57,034 bases of DNA from Pseudomonadota bacterium (GTDB lineage Bacteria; Pseudomonadota; Gammaproteobacteria; Burkholderiales; Rhodocyclaceae): the NCBI GenBank assembly GCA_963205435.1, contig CAUJIV010000012.1:1-57034 (forward strand), read 5' to 3'. The notes below the pieces were generated by a model that did no database searches, had not been told where the DNA came from, and saw only the letters and a list, made by a program, of their open reading frames with translations. Made by a program: the position numbers and the translations under genes. Positions 18,168 through 27,397 of the stretch are shown piece after piece (within the stretch, counting starts at the first letter, position 1; every line of letters starts with the position of its first letter).

Positions 18168-19492
18168 GCTCTTCCTATCGCATGGTATTCGATTCCGGCG
18201 GCGCGCATCTGCGCCGGATCGTACAGGTTGCGGCCGTCGAAGACGAGCGGCGCCTTCAGGCGCCGCTTCATGGCGGCGAAGTCCGGGCTCCTGAACTCCT
18301 ACCACTCGGTGACGATCGCCAGCGCGTCGGCGCCGTCGAGCGCGTCCAGCGGCGCCGCGGCGTAGGCGACGCGCGGCTCGTCGCCGAAGGCGCGGCGGGC
18401 CTCCGCCATCGCCACCGGGTCGTAGGCGCGAACCGTGGCGCCGCGCGCCAGCAGCTCGGCGACCAGCCGCCGGCTCGGCGCCTCGCGCATGTCGTCGGTG
18501 TTCGGCTTGAAGGCCAGCCCCCACAGGGCGAAGCGGCGCCCCCCCAGGTCCTCGCCGAGGCGCTCGGCGATCTTGCGGCCGAGCACTCCCTTCTGGAGCT
18601 CGTTGGCCGCCTCCACCGCCTCCAGCACCCGCAGCCGGCTGCCGGCCTCGGCCGCCGCGCGGTTGAGCGCCCGCACGTCCTTGGGAAAGCAGGAGCCGCC
18701 GTAGCCGCAGCCCGGATAGAGGAACTGGTAGCCGATGCGCGGGTCGGCGCCGATGCCCTGGCGCACCTGCTCGATGTCGGCGCCCAGCCGCTCCGCCAGG
18801 TTGGCCAGCTCGTTCATGAAGGAAATCCGCGTGGCGAGCATGGCATTGGCGGCGTACTTGGTCAGCTCGGCCGAGCGCGCGTCCATGACGAGAAGCCGCT
18901 CGTGGCTCCTCTGGAACGGCGCATAGAGCTGGCGCATCAGCTCGATGGCGCGCGCCTCGCCGGCGCCGACGATGATGCGGTCGGGACGCATGAAGTCCTC
19001 AACCGCCGCGCCCTCCTTGAGGAATTCCGGGTTGGAGACGACGCTGAACTCGCAGTCGAATCCGCGCGCCGCCAGCTCCTCCGCCACCGCCGCGCGCACG
19101 CGGTCCGCCGTGCCCACCGGCACGGTCGACTTGTCCACGATGACGCGATAGCCGTCCATGTGGCGGCCGATGGCGCGCGCCGCGGCGACGACATGCTGCA
19201 GGTCGGCCGAGCCGTCCTCGCCGGATGGGGTGCCGACGGCGATGAACTGCAGCAGCCCGTGCGCCGTCGCCGCGGCGACGTCGGTGGTAAAGCGCAGGCG
19301 GCCGGCGGCGCGGTTCCGCGCCACCATCGGCAGCAGGCCGGGCTCGTGGATCGGCAGGCCGCCGCCCTCGAGGACGCGGATCTTCTCCGCGTCGAGGTCG
19401 AGGCACAGCACCTCGTTGCCCACCTCGGCGAGGCAGGCGCCACTGACCAGGCCGACGTAGCCGGTACCGATGACGGTGATCTTCATTTTCAA
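18164..19492 (-). pseudogene. ugd: UDP-glucose 6-dehydrogenase, in-frame amber codon near the 3' end
   Basis: The frame opens [20 protein letters not shown] (NAD-binding) and contains the catalytic-cysteine block [16 protein letters not shown] and the late [13 protein letters not shown]. After DALAIVTEW the codon at 18301-18299 is TAG. The same frame then continues with EFRSPDFAAMKRRLKAPLVF, DGRNLYDP and EYHAIGRA to a TGA at 18164 that overlaps the rfaE1 start. That continuation is the normal Ugd C-terminus, and total length (442 codons) is normal. The amber codon would remove 44 residues of the UDP-binding domain. Either a real nonsense mutation or a base-call error. Confidence 0.85.
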
Positions 19493-19641
19493 GTTCCGTA
19501 AGCGGTCAGCAGTAAGCGGTTAGCGGAAAATTTGTCCGGTCTTCCGTTCACTGCTCGCTGCTCACTGCTCACTGCTCACTGCCCACTGTCCACTGCCCAC
19601 TGCCCACTTCCCACTGCCCACTTCCCACTGCTCTCCCCCCA
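19493..19641. repeat. Heptanucleotide repeat array between lapB and ugd
   Basis: Twelve consecutive 7-base units with consensus CACTGCC/CACTGCT fill 19549-19632. Two units read CACTTCC, one CACTGTC and one CGCTGCT. Three more units of the same family lie in inverted orientation at 19501-19521 (AGCGGTC AGCAGTA AGCGGTT). The two parts can pair as a long imperfect hairpin around 19505-19562. The array lies in the transcribed region between lapB and ugd and has no coding potential. Confidence 0.85.
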
Positions 19642-20817
19642 TCATGGCGTCAGATCGAACTCCTCGGTGCGCCGCGGCGGATAGCTCTCCCAGGCGCCAC
19701 AGCCCGGGCAACGCCAGTAGAACTGCCGTGCCTTGAAGCCGCAGTTGCCGCAGCGGTAGCGCGACACCTTGCGCGTGTGCTCGTGGATCAGGTTCTTGAT
19801 CAGCTCGAGGTCGGCGCGCCGTTCCGGCGGCGACACCAGCAGCTGCGCCTCGAGCAGCTTGTCGAGGCCAAGCAGGGTCGGGTTGCGCCGCAGCTCATCT
19901 CGCACCAGCGGGTAGGCCGCCTCGGGACCGGCCTCCTCGAGCGCCCACTGGAAGGCGACATCGAGCAGGTCGAGCGAGGGGTGCTGGGCGAGGTAGCCGC
20001 GCAGCAACTGCAGCCCCTCGCCGCCGCGGCCGAGCCGGCGATAGGCGTCGCGCAGCCGGCTCGCCACCAGCGACAGATAGACCGGATCCTGCTGCTCGAT
20101 GCGCCGCCACGCCGCGATGGCGCCCTCGGCGTCGCCGCTGGCGGCGTGCAGGTCGCCGAGCAGGATCGTCGCCCGCACCGATTTGCGGTGGGTCGCCAGC
20201 GCTTCCTCCAGCAGCTTGCGTGCCTCGGCCGGGCGCGCGTGGCTGATCTCGCCGGCGGCCAGCTCGCAGTAGAAATTGGCGACCTCCTTCTGCCACAGCT
20301 GGCCGGAATGCTGCGCCAGGCGGCCGGCGATGTCGATGGCCTTGCGCCACTCCTTTTCCTGCTGGTAGATCTCCAGCAGGAAATTGAGGGCCGCCTCGTC
20401 CTGCCCGCTGCCGCGCAGGCGGGTGAAGATGTCCTCGGCGCGGTCGAGCAGGCCGGCCTTGAGGAAGTCGTGGCCGAGCTCGGCCAGAGCCTGCTGGCGC
20501 TGCGCCGGGCGCAGGCCCTCGCGCTCGGCCAGGTTCTGGTGCATGCGGATGGCGCGGTCGGTCTCGCCGCGGCGGCGGAACAGGTTGCCGAGGGCGAAAT
20601 GCAGCTCGACCGTCTCGGGATCGACCTTGGTCGCCTCGAGGAAGGCGTCGATCGCCTTGTCGGGCTGGTCGTTGAGCAGGAAGTTGAGCCCCTTGAAATA
20701 GGATTTCGGCAGCGTGCGCGACTCGCGCACGACATGGCGGATGTCCACCCGCGCCGCCAGCCAGCCGAGGGCGAAGAACAGCGGGATTGCCAGCAGCCAC
20801 CAGAGTTCGAATTCCAT
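19642..20817 (-). CDS. lapB: Lipopolysaccharide assembly protein B (YciM)
   Basis: 391 residues. The N-terminal membrane helix ELWWLLAIPLFFALGWLAA is followed by DIRHVVRESRTLPKSYFKGL, about nine TPR-like repeats, and a C-terminal rubredoxin-like knuckle YRCGNCGFKA with RCPGCGAWESYP (four cysteines). LapB regulates LPS synthesis by guiding FtsH to LpxC. The start at 20817 matches the conserved N-terminal helix; upstream residues in the open frame are not homologous. It follows lapA by 40 bases, the usual pairing. Confidence 0.93.
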   Translation of the reverse strand: MEFELWWLLAIPLFFALGWLAARVDIRHVVRESRTLPKSYFKGLNFLLNDQPDKAIDAFLEATKVDPETVELHFALGNLFRRRGETDRAIRMHQNLAEREGLRPAQRQQALAELGHDFLKAGLLDRAEDIFTRLRGSGQDEAALNFLLEIYQQEKEWRKAIDIAGRLAQHSGQLWQKEVANFYCELAAGEISHARPAEARKLLEEALATHRKSVRATILLGDLHAASGDAEGAIAAWRRIEQQDPVYLSLVASRLRDAYRRLGRGGEGLQLLRGYLAQHPSLDLLDVAFQWALEEAGPEAAYPLVRDELRRNPTLLGLDKLLEAQLLVSPPERRADLELIKNLIHEHTRKVSRYRCGNCGFKARQFYWRCPGCGAWESYPPRRTEEFDLTP

Positions 20818-20857
20818 CGCCGGGCCTGTCGTTATCGTGAAACGGCCTGCATGCCGC

Positions 20858-21115
20858 CTATTGCGGAGGGGAACGCTCGGGCAACCCCTGGCGCAGACGC
20901 GCCAGTTCGCGGCGCAGCCGCAGCCAGGCGCCCAGCGCGGCAGACAGGCCGGCCAGCGCCCCGGCGGCGAAGAACAGCAGCAGGATGGCGACCAGCGGCA
21001 GCTGCCAGGCGGCATCGAAGAAAAAACGCAGCGTCACCAGGCCGCTGTTCTTCACCGCGAAGCCGAGCAGGACCAGGAACAGCAGGAGGCGCAGCAGCCA
21101 GGCCAGGTACTTCAT
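20858..21115 (-). CDS. lapA: LapA-domain (DUF1049) membrane protein
   Basis: 85 residues with two hydrophobic segments (LLRLLLFLVLLGFAVKNSG and LVAILLLFFAAGALAGL) joined by the conserved LVTLRFFFDAAWQLPL, then a charged tail RLRRELARLRQ. This is the LapA/YciS fold, the small inner-membrane partner of LapB in LPS assembly control. The start has GGGAG upstream. Confidence 0.88.
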   Translation of the reverse strand: MKYLAWLLRLLLFLVLLGFAVKNSGLVTLRFFFDAAWQLPLVAILLLFFAAGALAGLSAALGAWLRLRRELARLRQGLPERSPPQ

Positions 21116-21128
21116 CCGCTCCCGTCAG

Positions 21129-21172
21129 GCGCGACCGTCCGGGTCGCGCTCGAAAAAAGGGCGGCATCGCCG
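21129..21172 (-). promoter_or_regulatory. Tandem hairpins in the lapA leader
   Basis: Reading toward lapA, a small hairpin (21172-21162, CGGC-GAT-GCCG) is followed by CCC and six T residues (21158-21153), like a weak intrinsic terminator. A perfect 8-bp stem with a 5-base loop follows at 21149-21129 (GCGCGACC/GGTCGCGC), ending 13 bases before the lapA start. The layout could attenuate read-through from rpsA-ihfB into the LPS genes. Confidence 0.4.
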
Positions 21173-21216
21173 GACGCAGCCCGCTTCCACCGCATCCGTC
21201 GCGCCCGTCGCCCCGC

Positions 21217-21501
21217 TCAGCCGATGCGGTCGACCCGCTCGCGCAACTCCTTGCCCGCCTTGAAGTGCGGCACGTATTTCTCCGGCACCTGCACCTTCTC
21301 GCCCGACTTCGGGTTGCGGCCGATGCGCGGCGGCCGGTAGTTCAGGGCAAAGCTGCCGAAGCCGCGGATCTCGATGCGATGGCCGCGCGTCAGCGCGGCG
21401 GTCATGGCATCGAGAATCATCTTGACGGCGTAATCGGCATCCTTGGCGACGAGCTGCGGAAAGCGCGCCGCCAGTTTCGCGATGAGTTCCGATTTCGTCA
21501 T
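21217..21501 (-). CDS. ihfB: Integration host factor subunit beta
   Basis: 94 residues. [37 protein letters not shown] and [20 protein letters not shown] are standard IhfB sequence, with the beta-ribbon arm prolines that intercalate in bent DNA. It forms a heterodimer with IhfA and shapes nucleoid, promoter and recombination complexes. It lies 15 bases after rpsA, the conserved proteobacterial arrangement. Confidence 0.96.
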   Translation of the reverse strand: MTKSELIAKLAARFPQLVAKDADYAVKMILDAMTAALTRGHRIEIRGFGSFALNYRPPRIGRNPKSGEKVQVPEKYVPHFKAGKELRERVDRIG

Positions 21502-21516
21502 GGTCGCCCGCCGCGC

Positions 21517-23244
21517 TTATTGCTGGTTGCTGCTGTCGAGCTTGGCCTTGAGCAGGGCGCCGAGGTTGGTCGTGCCGCTGGCGGCGGACGACTCGCTCTG
21601 CAGCTTCTGCATGGCCTCGTGCTGCTCGGCCTGATCCTTGGCCTTGACCGACAGGTTGATCGAGCGCGACTTGCGGTCGACGTTGATGATCATGGCGTCG
21701 AGACTGTCGCCCTCCTTGAGCAGCGTGCGCAGGTCCTCGATGCGCTCGCGCGCCGCCTCGGAGGCGCGCAGGTAGCCCTCGACTTCGTCGGACAGCTGCA
21801 CCACCGCGCCGCGCGCATCGACGCTCTTCACCGTGCCGCGCACCAGGCTGTTCTTGTCGTGGGTGGCGATGAAGTTGGTGAACGGGTCGCCTTCGAGCTG
21901 CTTGATGCCGAGCGAGATGCGCTCGCGCTCGACGTCGATGGCCAGCACCACCGCCTCGACCTCGTCGCCCTTCTTGAAGTTGCGCACCGCCTCCTCGCCC
22001 GCCGCCGACCAGGACAGGTCGGACAGGTGCACCAGGCCGTCGATGTTGCCGGGCAGGCCGATGAAGATGCCGAAGTCGGTGATCGACTTGATCTGGCCGC
22101 GCACCTTGTCGCCCTTCTTGTGGTTGATCGAGAACTCGTCCCACGGATTGGGCAGGCACTGCTTCATGCCGAGCGAGATGCGGCGGCGGTCCTCGTCGAT
22201 CTCGAGGATCATCACCTCGACCTCGTCGCCCAGCTGGACGACCTTCGACGGATGCACGTTCTTGTTGGTCCAGTCCATCTCGGAGACGTGCACCAGGCCC
22301 TCGATGCCCTGCTCGACCTCGACGAAGGCGCCATAGTCGGTCAGGTTGGTGACCTTGCCGAACAGGCGCGTGCCCTGCGGATAGCGGCGCGAGATGCCGA
22401 CCCACGGATCCTCGCCGAGCTGCTTGAGGCCGAGCGAGACGCGGTTCTTCTCCTGGTCGAACTTGAGCACCTTGGCCTGCACCTCGTCGCCGACGTTGAG
22501 CACCTCGGAGGGATGGCGCACGCGGCGCCAGGCGAGATCGGTGATGTGCAGCAGGCCGTCGATGCCGCCGAGGTCCACGAAGGCGCCGTAGTCGGTGATG
22601 TTCTTGACGATGCCCTTGACGACGGTGCCCTCCTTCAGGCTGGCGAGCAACTGCTCGCGCTCCTCGCCCTGGCTGGCCTCGAGCACGGCGCGGCGCGAAA
22701 CGACAACGTTGTTGCGCTTGCGGTCGAGCTTGATGACCTTGAACTCGAATTCCTTGCCCTCGTAGGGGGTGGTGTCCTTCACCGGCCGCACGTCGACCAG
22801 CGAGCCGGGCAGGAAGGCGCGGATGCCGTTGGTCATCACCGTCAGGCCGCCCTTCACCTTGCCGCTGATGACGCCCTTCACCAGGGTCCCCTCGTTGAGC
22901 GCCTTCTCGAGGTCGTTCCAGGCGGCAATGCGCTTGGCCTTTTCGCGCGACAGGCGCGTTTCACCATAGCCGTCCTCCAGCATCTCGATGGCGACGCTGA
23001 CATAGTCGCCTGGCTGGGCCTCGACCTCGCCGCGGTCGTTGCGGAACTCATTGATGTCGATGAAGCTCTCCGACTTGAGGCCGGCGTTCACGACGACGAA
23101 GTTCTGGTCGATGCGCACGACCTCGGCGGTGATGACTTCGCCCGCGCGCATTTCCTGGCGGGAGAGGCTTTCCTCGAACAGCGCGGCAAAGCTCTCGGGA
23201 TTCGTGGCGGGGGTGGGGGGGGTGGTAGCGGTTGAAATGGACAT
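21517..23244 (-). CDS. rpsA: 30S ribosomal protein S1
   Basis: 575 residues with six S1 (OB-fold) repeats. Repeats 1-2 form the ribosome-binding part ([40 protein letters not shown]). Repeats 3-6 each carry the RNA-binding [14 protein letters not shown] motif ([60 protein letters not shown]). A low-complexity N-terminus rich in T and P is encoded by a G/C-rich run. No clear Shine-Dalgarno precedes the ATG at 23244, as is usual for autoregulated rpsA. Confidence 0.96.
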   Translation of the reverse strand: MSISTATTPPTPATNPESFAALFEESLSRQEMRAGEVITAEVVRIDQNFVVVNAGLKSESFIDINEFRNDRGEVEAQPGDYVSVAIEMLEDGYGETRLSREKAKRIAAWNDLEKALNEGTLVKGVISGKVKGGLTVMTNGIRAFLPGSLVDVRPVKDTTPYEGKEFEFKVIKLDRKRNNVVVSRRAVLEASQGEEREQLLASLKEGTVVKGIVKNITDYGAFVDLGGIDGLLHITDLAWRRVRHPSEVLNVGDEVQAKVLKFDQEKNRVSLGLKQLGEDPWVGISRRYPQGTRLFGKVTNLTDYGAFVEVEQGIEGLVHVSEMDWTNKNVHPSKVVQLGDEVEVMILEIDEDRRRISLGMKQCLPNPWDEFSINHKKGDKVRGQIKSITDFGIFIGLPGNIDGLVHLSDLSWSAAGEEAVRNFKKGDEVEAVVLAIDVERERISLGIKQLEGDPFTNFIATHDKNSLVRGTVKSVDARGAVVQLSDEVEGYLRASEAARERIEDLRTLLKEGDSLDAMIINVDRKSRSINLSVKAKDQAEQHEAMQKLQSESSAASGTTNLGALLKAKLDSSNQQ

Positions 23245-23423
23245 GTTTTCCGGACCTAAGGCCGTCGCATCGGGACGGCTCCTGCTGGTTGAACATCGCC
23301 GCGGGAAAAAACGCGCTCTTCGGCAGGCTGCGCCTGCAGCGAGCGGGATTCCGGTTGAGCCTCAGGCAGGCGGAACCTTCTGCGTCTTTTCCACGCGACA
23401 CCTGGCCGCCGCGCGGCCCCGAT
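23245..23423 (-). promoter_or_regulatory. rpsA leader region
   Basis: 179 bases between aroA-cmk and rpsA. A perfect 15-base palindrome (GCAGGC-TGC-GCCTGC, 23323-23337) lies upstream of a T6 run on the minus strand (about 23306-23311), and no strong SD is present before the rpsA ATG. This is where S1 would bind its own mRNA in a known autoregulation scheme; that it does so here is inference. Confidence 0.4.
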
Positions 23424-25379
23424 TCAGGACCGCGCCATGATCTGCGGCATGCGCTGCCTCGCCTTGTCGACTACCCAGGCGACGGCTTCTTCCACCGTCA
23501 TGGCCGTGGTGTCGAGCAGCTCGGCATCCGCGTTCCTTTGCAGGGGAGCGACCGCTCGCGCGCTGTCGCGCGCGTCGCGTTCGCGAAGATCCTGCAAAAG
23601 GGTCGCCATGTTAGCAGACATTCCTTTTTCGATCAACTGTTTATAGCGCCGCTCCGCGCGTGCCTCAACGCTCGCCGTCAGATAGATCTTGAGCGGCGCC
23701 CAGAGAAATACCACCGAGCCCATGTCGCGGCCCTCGGCGACCAGCCCCGACGGCTTCTGCCAGGCGCGCTGGCGCCCGAGCAGGGCGGCTCGCACGGCCG
23801 GCAGGGCGGCCACCCTCGACGCAGCGACGGAGCATTCCTCGCTGCGGATGGCCTCGGTCACGTCTGCCCCGTCGAGCAGGGCACGGTCGCCGGCGAAAGC
23901 CGCCGGCAGCGTGCTGGCCAGCCGGGCGAGGCCCGCCTCGTCATCGAGCGCGGTGCCGGCGCGCAGGGCGGCCAGCGCCACCAGGCGGTAGAGGGCGCCG
24001 CTGTCGAGATAATGGAAACCCAGCGCCTGCGCTACCCGAGCCGCCACCGTGCCCTTGCCCGAGGCGGCAGGGCCGTCGATCGCGATCACCGGCGCCACCA
24101 ATCTGGCAAATTCCTGAAAATATTCAGGAAAGGTCTTGTTGACGCATTTCGGGTCGTTGATCCGCAAAGCCACCCCACCCAGACAGGCGAGAGAGAAGCT
24201 CATCGCCATGCGGTGGTCGTCGTAGGTATCGATGGCGGCGCCTGGAGCAAGACTTGGCCCCGGCGTGACGGCAATCCAGTCGCTGCCCTCCTCCACCGTC
24301 GCGCCAAGCTTGCGCAGTTCGGTCGACATGGCGGCGATGCGATCGGTTTCCTTGACTCGCCAGCTGGCGATATTGTCGAGCCGCGTCGTCCCCTCGGCGA
24401 ACAGGGCGACGACGGCCAGGGTCATGGCCGCGTCCGGAATGGCGTTGCCATCCAGCGTCACGGCCTTCAGGCCGCCGTGCAGCGGGGCGCGCGCCTCGAT
24501 CCAGTCGGCCCCCATCTCGATCCGCGCCCCCATCGCGGCAAGGGCCTCGGCGAAGCGCACGTCGCCCTGGATGCTGTCGCGGCCGGCGCCCAGCACGCGC
24601 ACCGGTCCGCCACCGACCGCCCCGGCGGCGAGAAAGTACGAGGCGGCGGAGGCGTCACCCTCGATGCTCACCTCGCCCGGACTGCGGTAGCCCGCCGCGG
24701 CCGGCACTTCAAAAGCCTGCCAGCCCTGGCGCGCGACGGCGACGCCGAAGCGCGCCATCAGGCTCAGCGTGATGTCGATGTAGGGCTTGGAGATGAGTTC
24801 GCCCGCCACCTTCACCGTCGTGGCCGCTCCGGTCAGCGGCAGGGCCATCAGCAGGGCGGTGAGGAACTGGCTGGACGCCTCGCCGCGCACCGTCACCCGG
24901 CCGACGTGGCGCAGGGCGGCCGGGCGGATCTCCAGCGGCGGGAAGCCCTCCTCGCCCAGGTAGCGGATGTCGGCGCCGATCTGGCGCAGGGCGTCGACCA
25001 GGTCGCCGATCGGCCGCTCGTGCATGCGCGGCACGCCGGACAGGCGGTAGTGCCCGCCGCTGAGCGCCAGCGCCGCCGTCAGCGGGCGGAAGGCCGTGCC
25101 GGCATTGCCGAGGAACAGCTCGGCCTGCCGGGCCGGAAAGGCGCCGCCGCTGCCGCGCACCAGCAGATCGCCGCTCTCTTCCCGCCGCCAGACGATGCCG
25201 AGCGCCGTCAGCGCCTCCAGCATGCGCTCGACGTCGTCGGCCTCGAGCAGGCCGCGGATGCGCGTCTCGCCGTGGGCGAGGGCGGCCAGCAGGAGATAGC
25301 GGTTCGACAGGCTCTTCGAGCCGGGCAGGCGCACCGTGCCCGCCGCGAGCCTTGCCGGCGGCAGCTCGAGGAATTCCAT
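23424..25379 (-). CDS. aroA-cmk: Bifunctional EPSP synthase / cytidylate kinase fusion
   Basis: 651 residues in one frame. Residues 1 to about 430 are Aro[53 protein letters not shown] and the late [14 protein letters not shown]. Directly after [11 protein letters not shown] starts cytidylate kinase: [20 protein letters not shown] (P-loop), [27 protein letters not shown] and a C-terminal ERDARDSAR lid segment. The first part makes 5-enolpyruvylshikimate-3-phosphate, the second phosphorylates CMP/dCMP. This fusion is known in betaproteobacteria. The start is one base from the tyrA stop (TGATG). Confidence 0.95.
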   Translation of the reverse strand: MEFLELPPARLAAGTVRLPGSKSLSNRYLLLAALAHGETRIRGLLEADDVERMLEALTALGIVWRREESGDLLVRGSGGAFPARQAELFLGNAGTAFRPLTAALALSGGHYRLSGVPRMHERPIGDLVDALRQIGADIRYLGEEGFPPLEIRPAALRHVGRVTVRGEASSQFLTALLMALPLTGAATTVKVAGELISKPYIDITLSLMARFGVAVARQGWQAFEVPAAAGYRSPGEVSIEGDASAASYFLAAGAVGGGPVRVLGAGRDSIQGDVRFAEALAAMGARIEMGADWIEARAPLHGGLKAVTLDGNAIPDAAMTLAVVALFAEGTTRLDNIASWRVKETDRIAAMSTELRKLGATVEEGSDWIAVTPGPSLAPGAAIDTYDDHRMAMSFSLACLGGVALRINDPKCVNKTFPEYFQEFARLVAPVIAIDGPAASGKGTVAARVAQALGFHYLDSGALYRLVALAALRAGTALDDEAGLARLASTLPAAFAGDRALLDGADVTEAIRSEECSVAASRVAALPAVRAALLGRQRAWQKPSGLVAEGRDMGSVVFLWAPLKIYLTASVEARAERRYKQLIEKGMSANMATLLQDLRERDARDSARAVAPLQRNADAELLDTTAMTVEEAVAWVVDKARQRMPQIMARS

Positions 25380-26257
25380 CAGCTCAGCTTGCCCTCGTCC
25401 CAGGCGCGGCGCACGGTGCGCGCCTCGGCGAAGACCGCCTCGATGGCCGCCGCGTCCTGCTCGAGCAGGGCCCGATGCAGCGTCTCGAGCTGGCCCTGGT
25501 AGCGCTCCAGCTCGCCGAGCAGCGCCGTGCGGTTGGCGAGGCAGATGTCGCGCCACATTTCCGGGTGGCTGGCGGCGATGCGCGTGAAGTCGCGGAAGCC
25601 GCTGGCGGCGAAGCGGAAAAACTCCTCGCGGTCCTCGCGCCCGGCCAGCTCGTGCACCAGGGCGAAGGACAGCAGATGCGGCAGGTGGCTCACCGCGGCG
25701 AAGACCTGGTCGTGGCGGTCCGGCGCCATCTCGTGCACCTCGGCGCCGCAGGCGATCCAGGCCGCGCGCACCCGCGCCAGCGCGTCGGCATCGTTTTCCG
25801 GCAGCGGCGTCAGCACCACCTTGCGGCCGGCGTAGAGGTCGGCGCGCGCCGCGGCGGCGCCGCTGTTCTCGGCGCCGGCGATCGGATGCGCCGGCACGAA
25901 GCGGCCAAGCTGGCGCGGCAGGAAGCGGCGCGCCGCGGCGATGACGTCGCCCTTGGTGCTGCCGCCGTCGGTGACGACGCTGCGCTCGCCGAGATGCGGC
26001 GCCATCGCCTGCATCAGCTGCGGCATCTGGCCGACCGGCGTGGCGAGCAGGACGAGGTCGGCATCGCCCAGCGTCGCCGCGTCGCAGGCGCCAACGCGGT
26101 CGATCAGGCCGCGGCTCAGCGCCTCATCGAGCGTCGCCCGGCTGCGGCCGATGCCGCACACCTGCGAGGCGGCGCCGGCCGCCTTCAGGGCCAGGGCGAA
26201 GGAGCCGCCGATCAGGCCGACGCCGCAGACGACGATCTTGCCGAAGGCGGGCGCCAC
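25379..26257 (-). CDS. tyrA: Prephenate dehydrogenase
   Basis: 292 residues. [19 protein letters not shown] is the NAD(P)-binding motif, [14 protein letters not shown] and [13 protein letters not shown] follow, and [15 protein letters not shown] contains the catalytic histidine region. [17 protein letters not shown] marks the helical dimerisation domain. It oxidatively decarboxylates prephenate on the way to tyrosine. No chorismate mutase domain is fused; that sits in pheA upstream. The gap to hisC is 3 bases. Confidence 0.93.
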   Translation of the reverse strand: MAPAFGKIVVCGVGLIGGSFALALKAAGAASQVCGIGRSRATLDEALSRGLIDRVGACDAATLGDADLVLLATPVGQMPQLMQAMAPHLGERSVVTDGGSTKGDVIAAARRFLPRQLGRFVPAHPIAGAENSGAAAARADLYAGRKVVLTPLPENDADALARVRAAWIACGAEVHEMAPDRHDQVFAAVSHLPHLLSFALVHELAGREDREEFFRFAASGFRDFTRIAASHPEMWRDICLANRTALLGELERYQGQLETLHRALLEQDAAAIEAVFAEARTVRRAWDEGKLS

Positions 26258-26260
26258 GGA

Positions 26261-27355
26261 TCAGCCGGCCAGCGCCTTGCCCAGCGCCTCGAGGAAGCGC
26301 GCGTTCTCGCGCTCGAGGCCGATGGTGACGCGCAGGTGCTCGGGCAGCGCGTAGCCGGCGATCGGCCGCACGATGACGCCCTGCCGCAGCAGGGCCTGGT
26401 TCACCCCGGCGGCGTCGCCGACGCGGAAGGTGACGAAATTGCCGTGCGAGGGAATGTACTCGAGGCCGAGCCGCTTCAGGCCGGCGACGATCTGCTCCAT
26501 GCCGCGGCGGTTGCTCTCGTAGCTCTCGGCGACGAAGGCGTGGTCGTCGAGGGCGGCGATGGCGCCGGCCAGCGCGAGATTGTTCACGTTGAAGGGCTGG
26601 CGCACGCGGTGCATCAGGTCGGCAATCTCCGCCGTCGTCACGGCATAGCCGACGCGCAGGCCGGCGAGGCCGTGGATCTTCGAGAAGGTGCGTGTGATGA
26701 CGAGATTGGGGAACTCCCGCAGCCAGGCCACGCTGTCGACCCGCTCGGCGGGCGTCAGGTACTCGTTGTAGGCTTCGTCGAGCACCACCACGACGTCGGC
26801 CGGCACCGACTGCAGGAAGGTCCTGACCTCGCCGCCCGGCAGGAAGTTGCCGGTCGGGTTGTTCGGGTTGGCCACCCAGACGATGCGCGTGTCGGGGCGG
26901 ATGGCGGCGCGCATGACGGCGAGGTCGTGGCCGTAATGCCTGGCCGGCACGACGATGCACTCGCCGCCGGCGGACATGGTCGCCAGCGGATAGACGGCGA
27001 AGGCGTGCCGCGAAAAGACCGAGGAGCGGCCCGGAGCGAGGAACACCCGCGCGGCCAGGTCGAGCACGTCGTTCGAGCCGTTGCCGAGCACGATCTGCTC
27101 CATGCCGACGCCGAGGCGCTCGGCCAGCGCCGCCGTGAGGTCGTATTGGTCGGGGTAGCGCTCCAGCTCGCCCATCGCCGCCTGCATCGCGGCGCGCGCG
27201 CGCGGGCTCATGCCGAGCGGGTTCTCGTTCGAGGCCAGCTTGACGATCTGCTCGACCGGCAGGCCCATCTCGCGCGCCAGCTGGGTGATCGGCTTGCCCG
27301 GCTGATAGGGCGAGATGGCGCGGACATAGGCGGGAGCGTGTTCGGCGATGCTCAT
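26261..27355 (-). CDS. hisC: Histidinol-phosphate aminotransferase
   Basis: 364 residues. ISPYQPGKPITQLAREMGL is the N-terminal signature, NENPLGMSPRA and GNGSNDVLDLAARVFL bind PLP phosphate, and TFSKIHGLAGLRVGYA holds the PLP lysine. The ATG at 27355 has a strong GGAGGAAAG six bases upstream and is preferred over one nine codons earlier. Its place between pheA and tyrA suggests it also serves as an aromatic-amino-acid transaminase (inference). Confidence 0.93.
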   Translation of the reverse strand: MSIAEHAPAYVRAISPYQPGKPITQLAREMGLPVEQIVKLASNENPLGMSPRARAAMQAAMGELERYPDQYDLTAALAERLGVGMEQIVLGNGSNDVLDLAARVFLAPGRSSVFSRHAFAVYPLATMSAGGECIVVPARHYGHDLAVMRAAIRPDTRIVWVANPNNPTGNFLPGGEVRTFLQSVPADVVVVLDEAYNEYLTPAERVDSVAWLREFPNLVITRTFSKIHGLAGLRVGYAVTTAEIADLMHRVRQPFNVNNLALAGAIAALDDHAFVAESYESNRRGMEQIVAGLKRLGLEYIPSHGNFVTFRVGDAAGVNQALLRQGVIVRPIAGYALPEHLRVTIGLERENARFLEALGKALAG

Positions 27356-27397
27356 GGTCTTTCCTCCTTCTTTGGCATCCATTTGTCTTGGCGCCCC

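Noticed and set aside
751-18301. Amber (TAG) codon reassignment to explain the two internal TAG codons
   Set aside because: TAG also ends genes normally here (acyltransferase end at 2508, methyltransferase end at 3416), no suppressor tRNA is visible, and dozens of other genes have no internal TAG.
19549-19632. CRISPR array
   Set aside because: The units are 7 bases and contiguous, with no spacers and no cas genes.
19777-23235. 1152-codon open frame on the plus strand opposite lapB, lapA, ihfB and rpsA
   Set aside because: High GC keeps antisense frames open; the translation is low-complexity and the minus strand encodes four well-conserved proteins.
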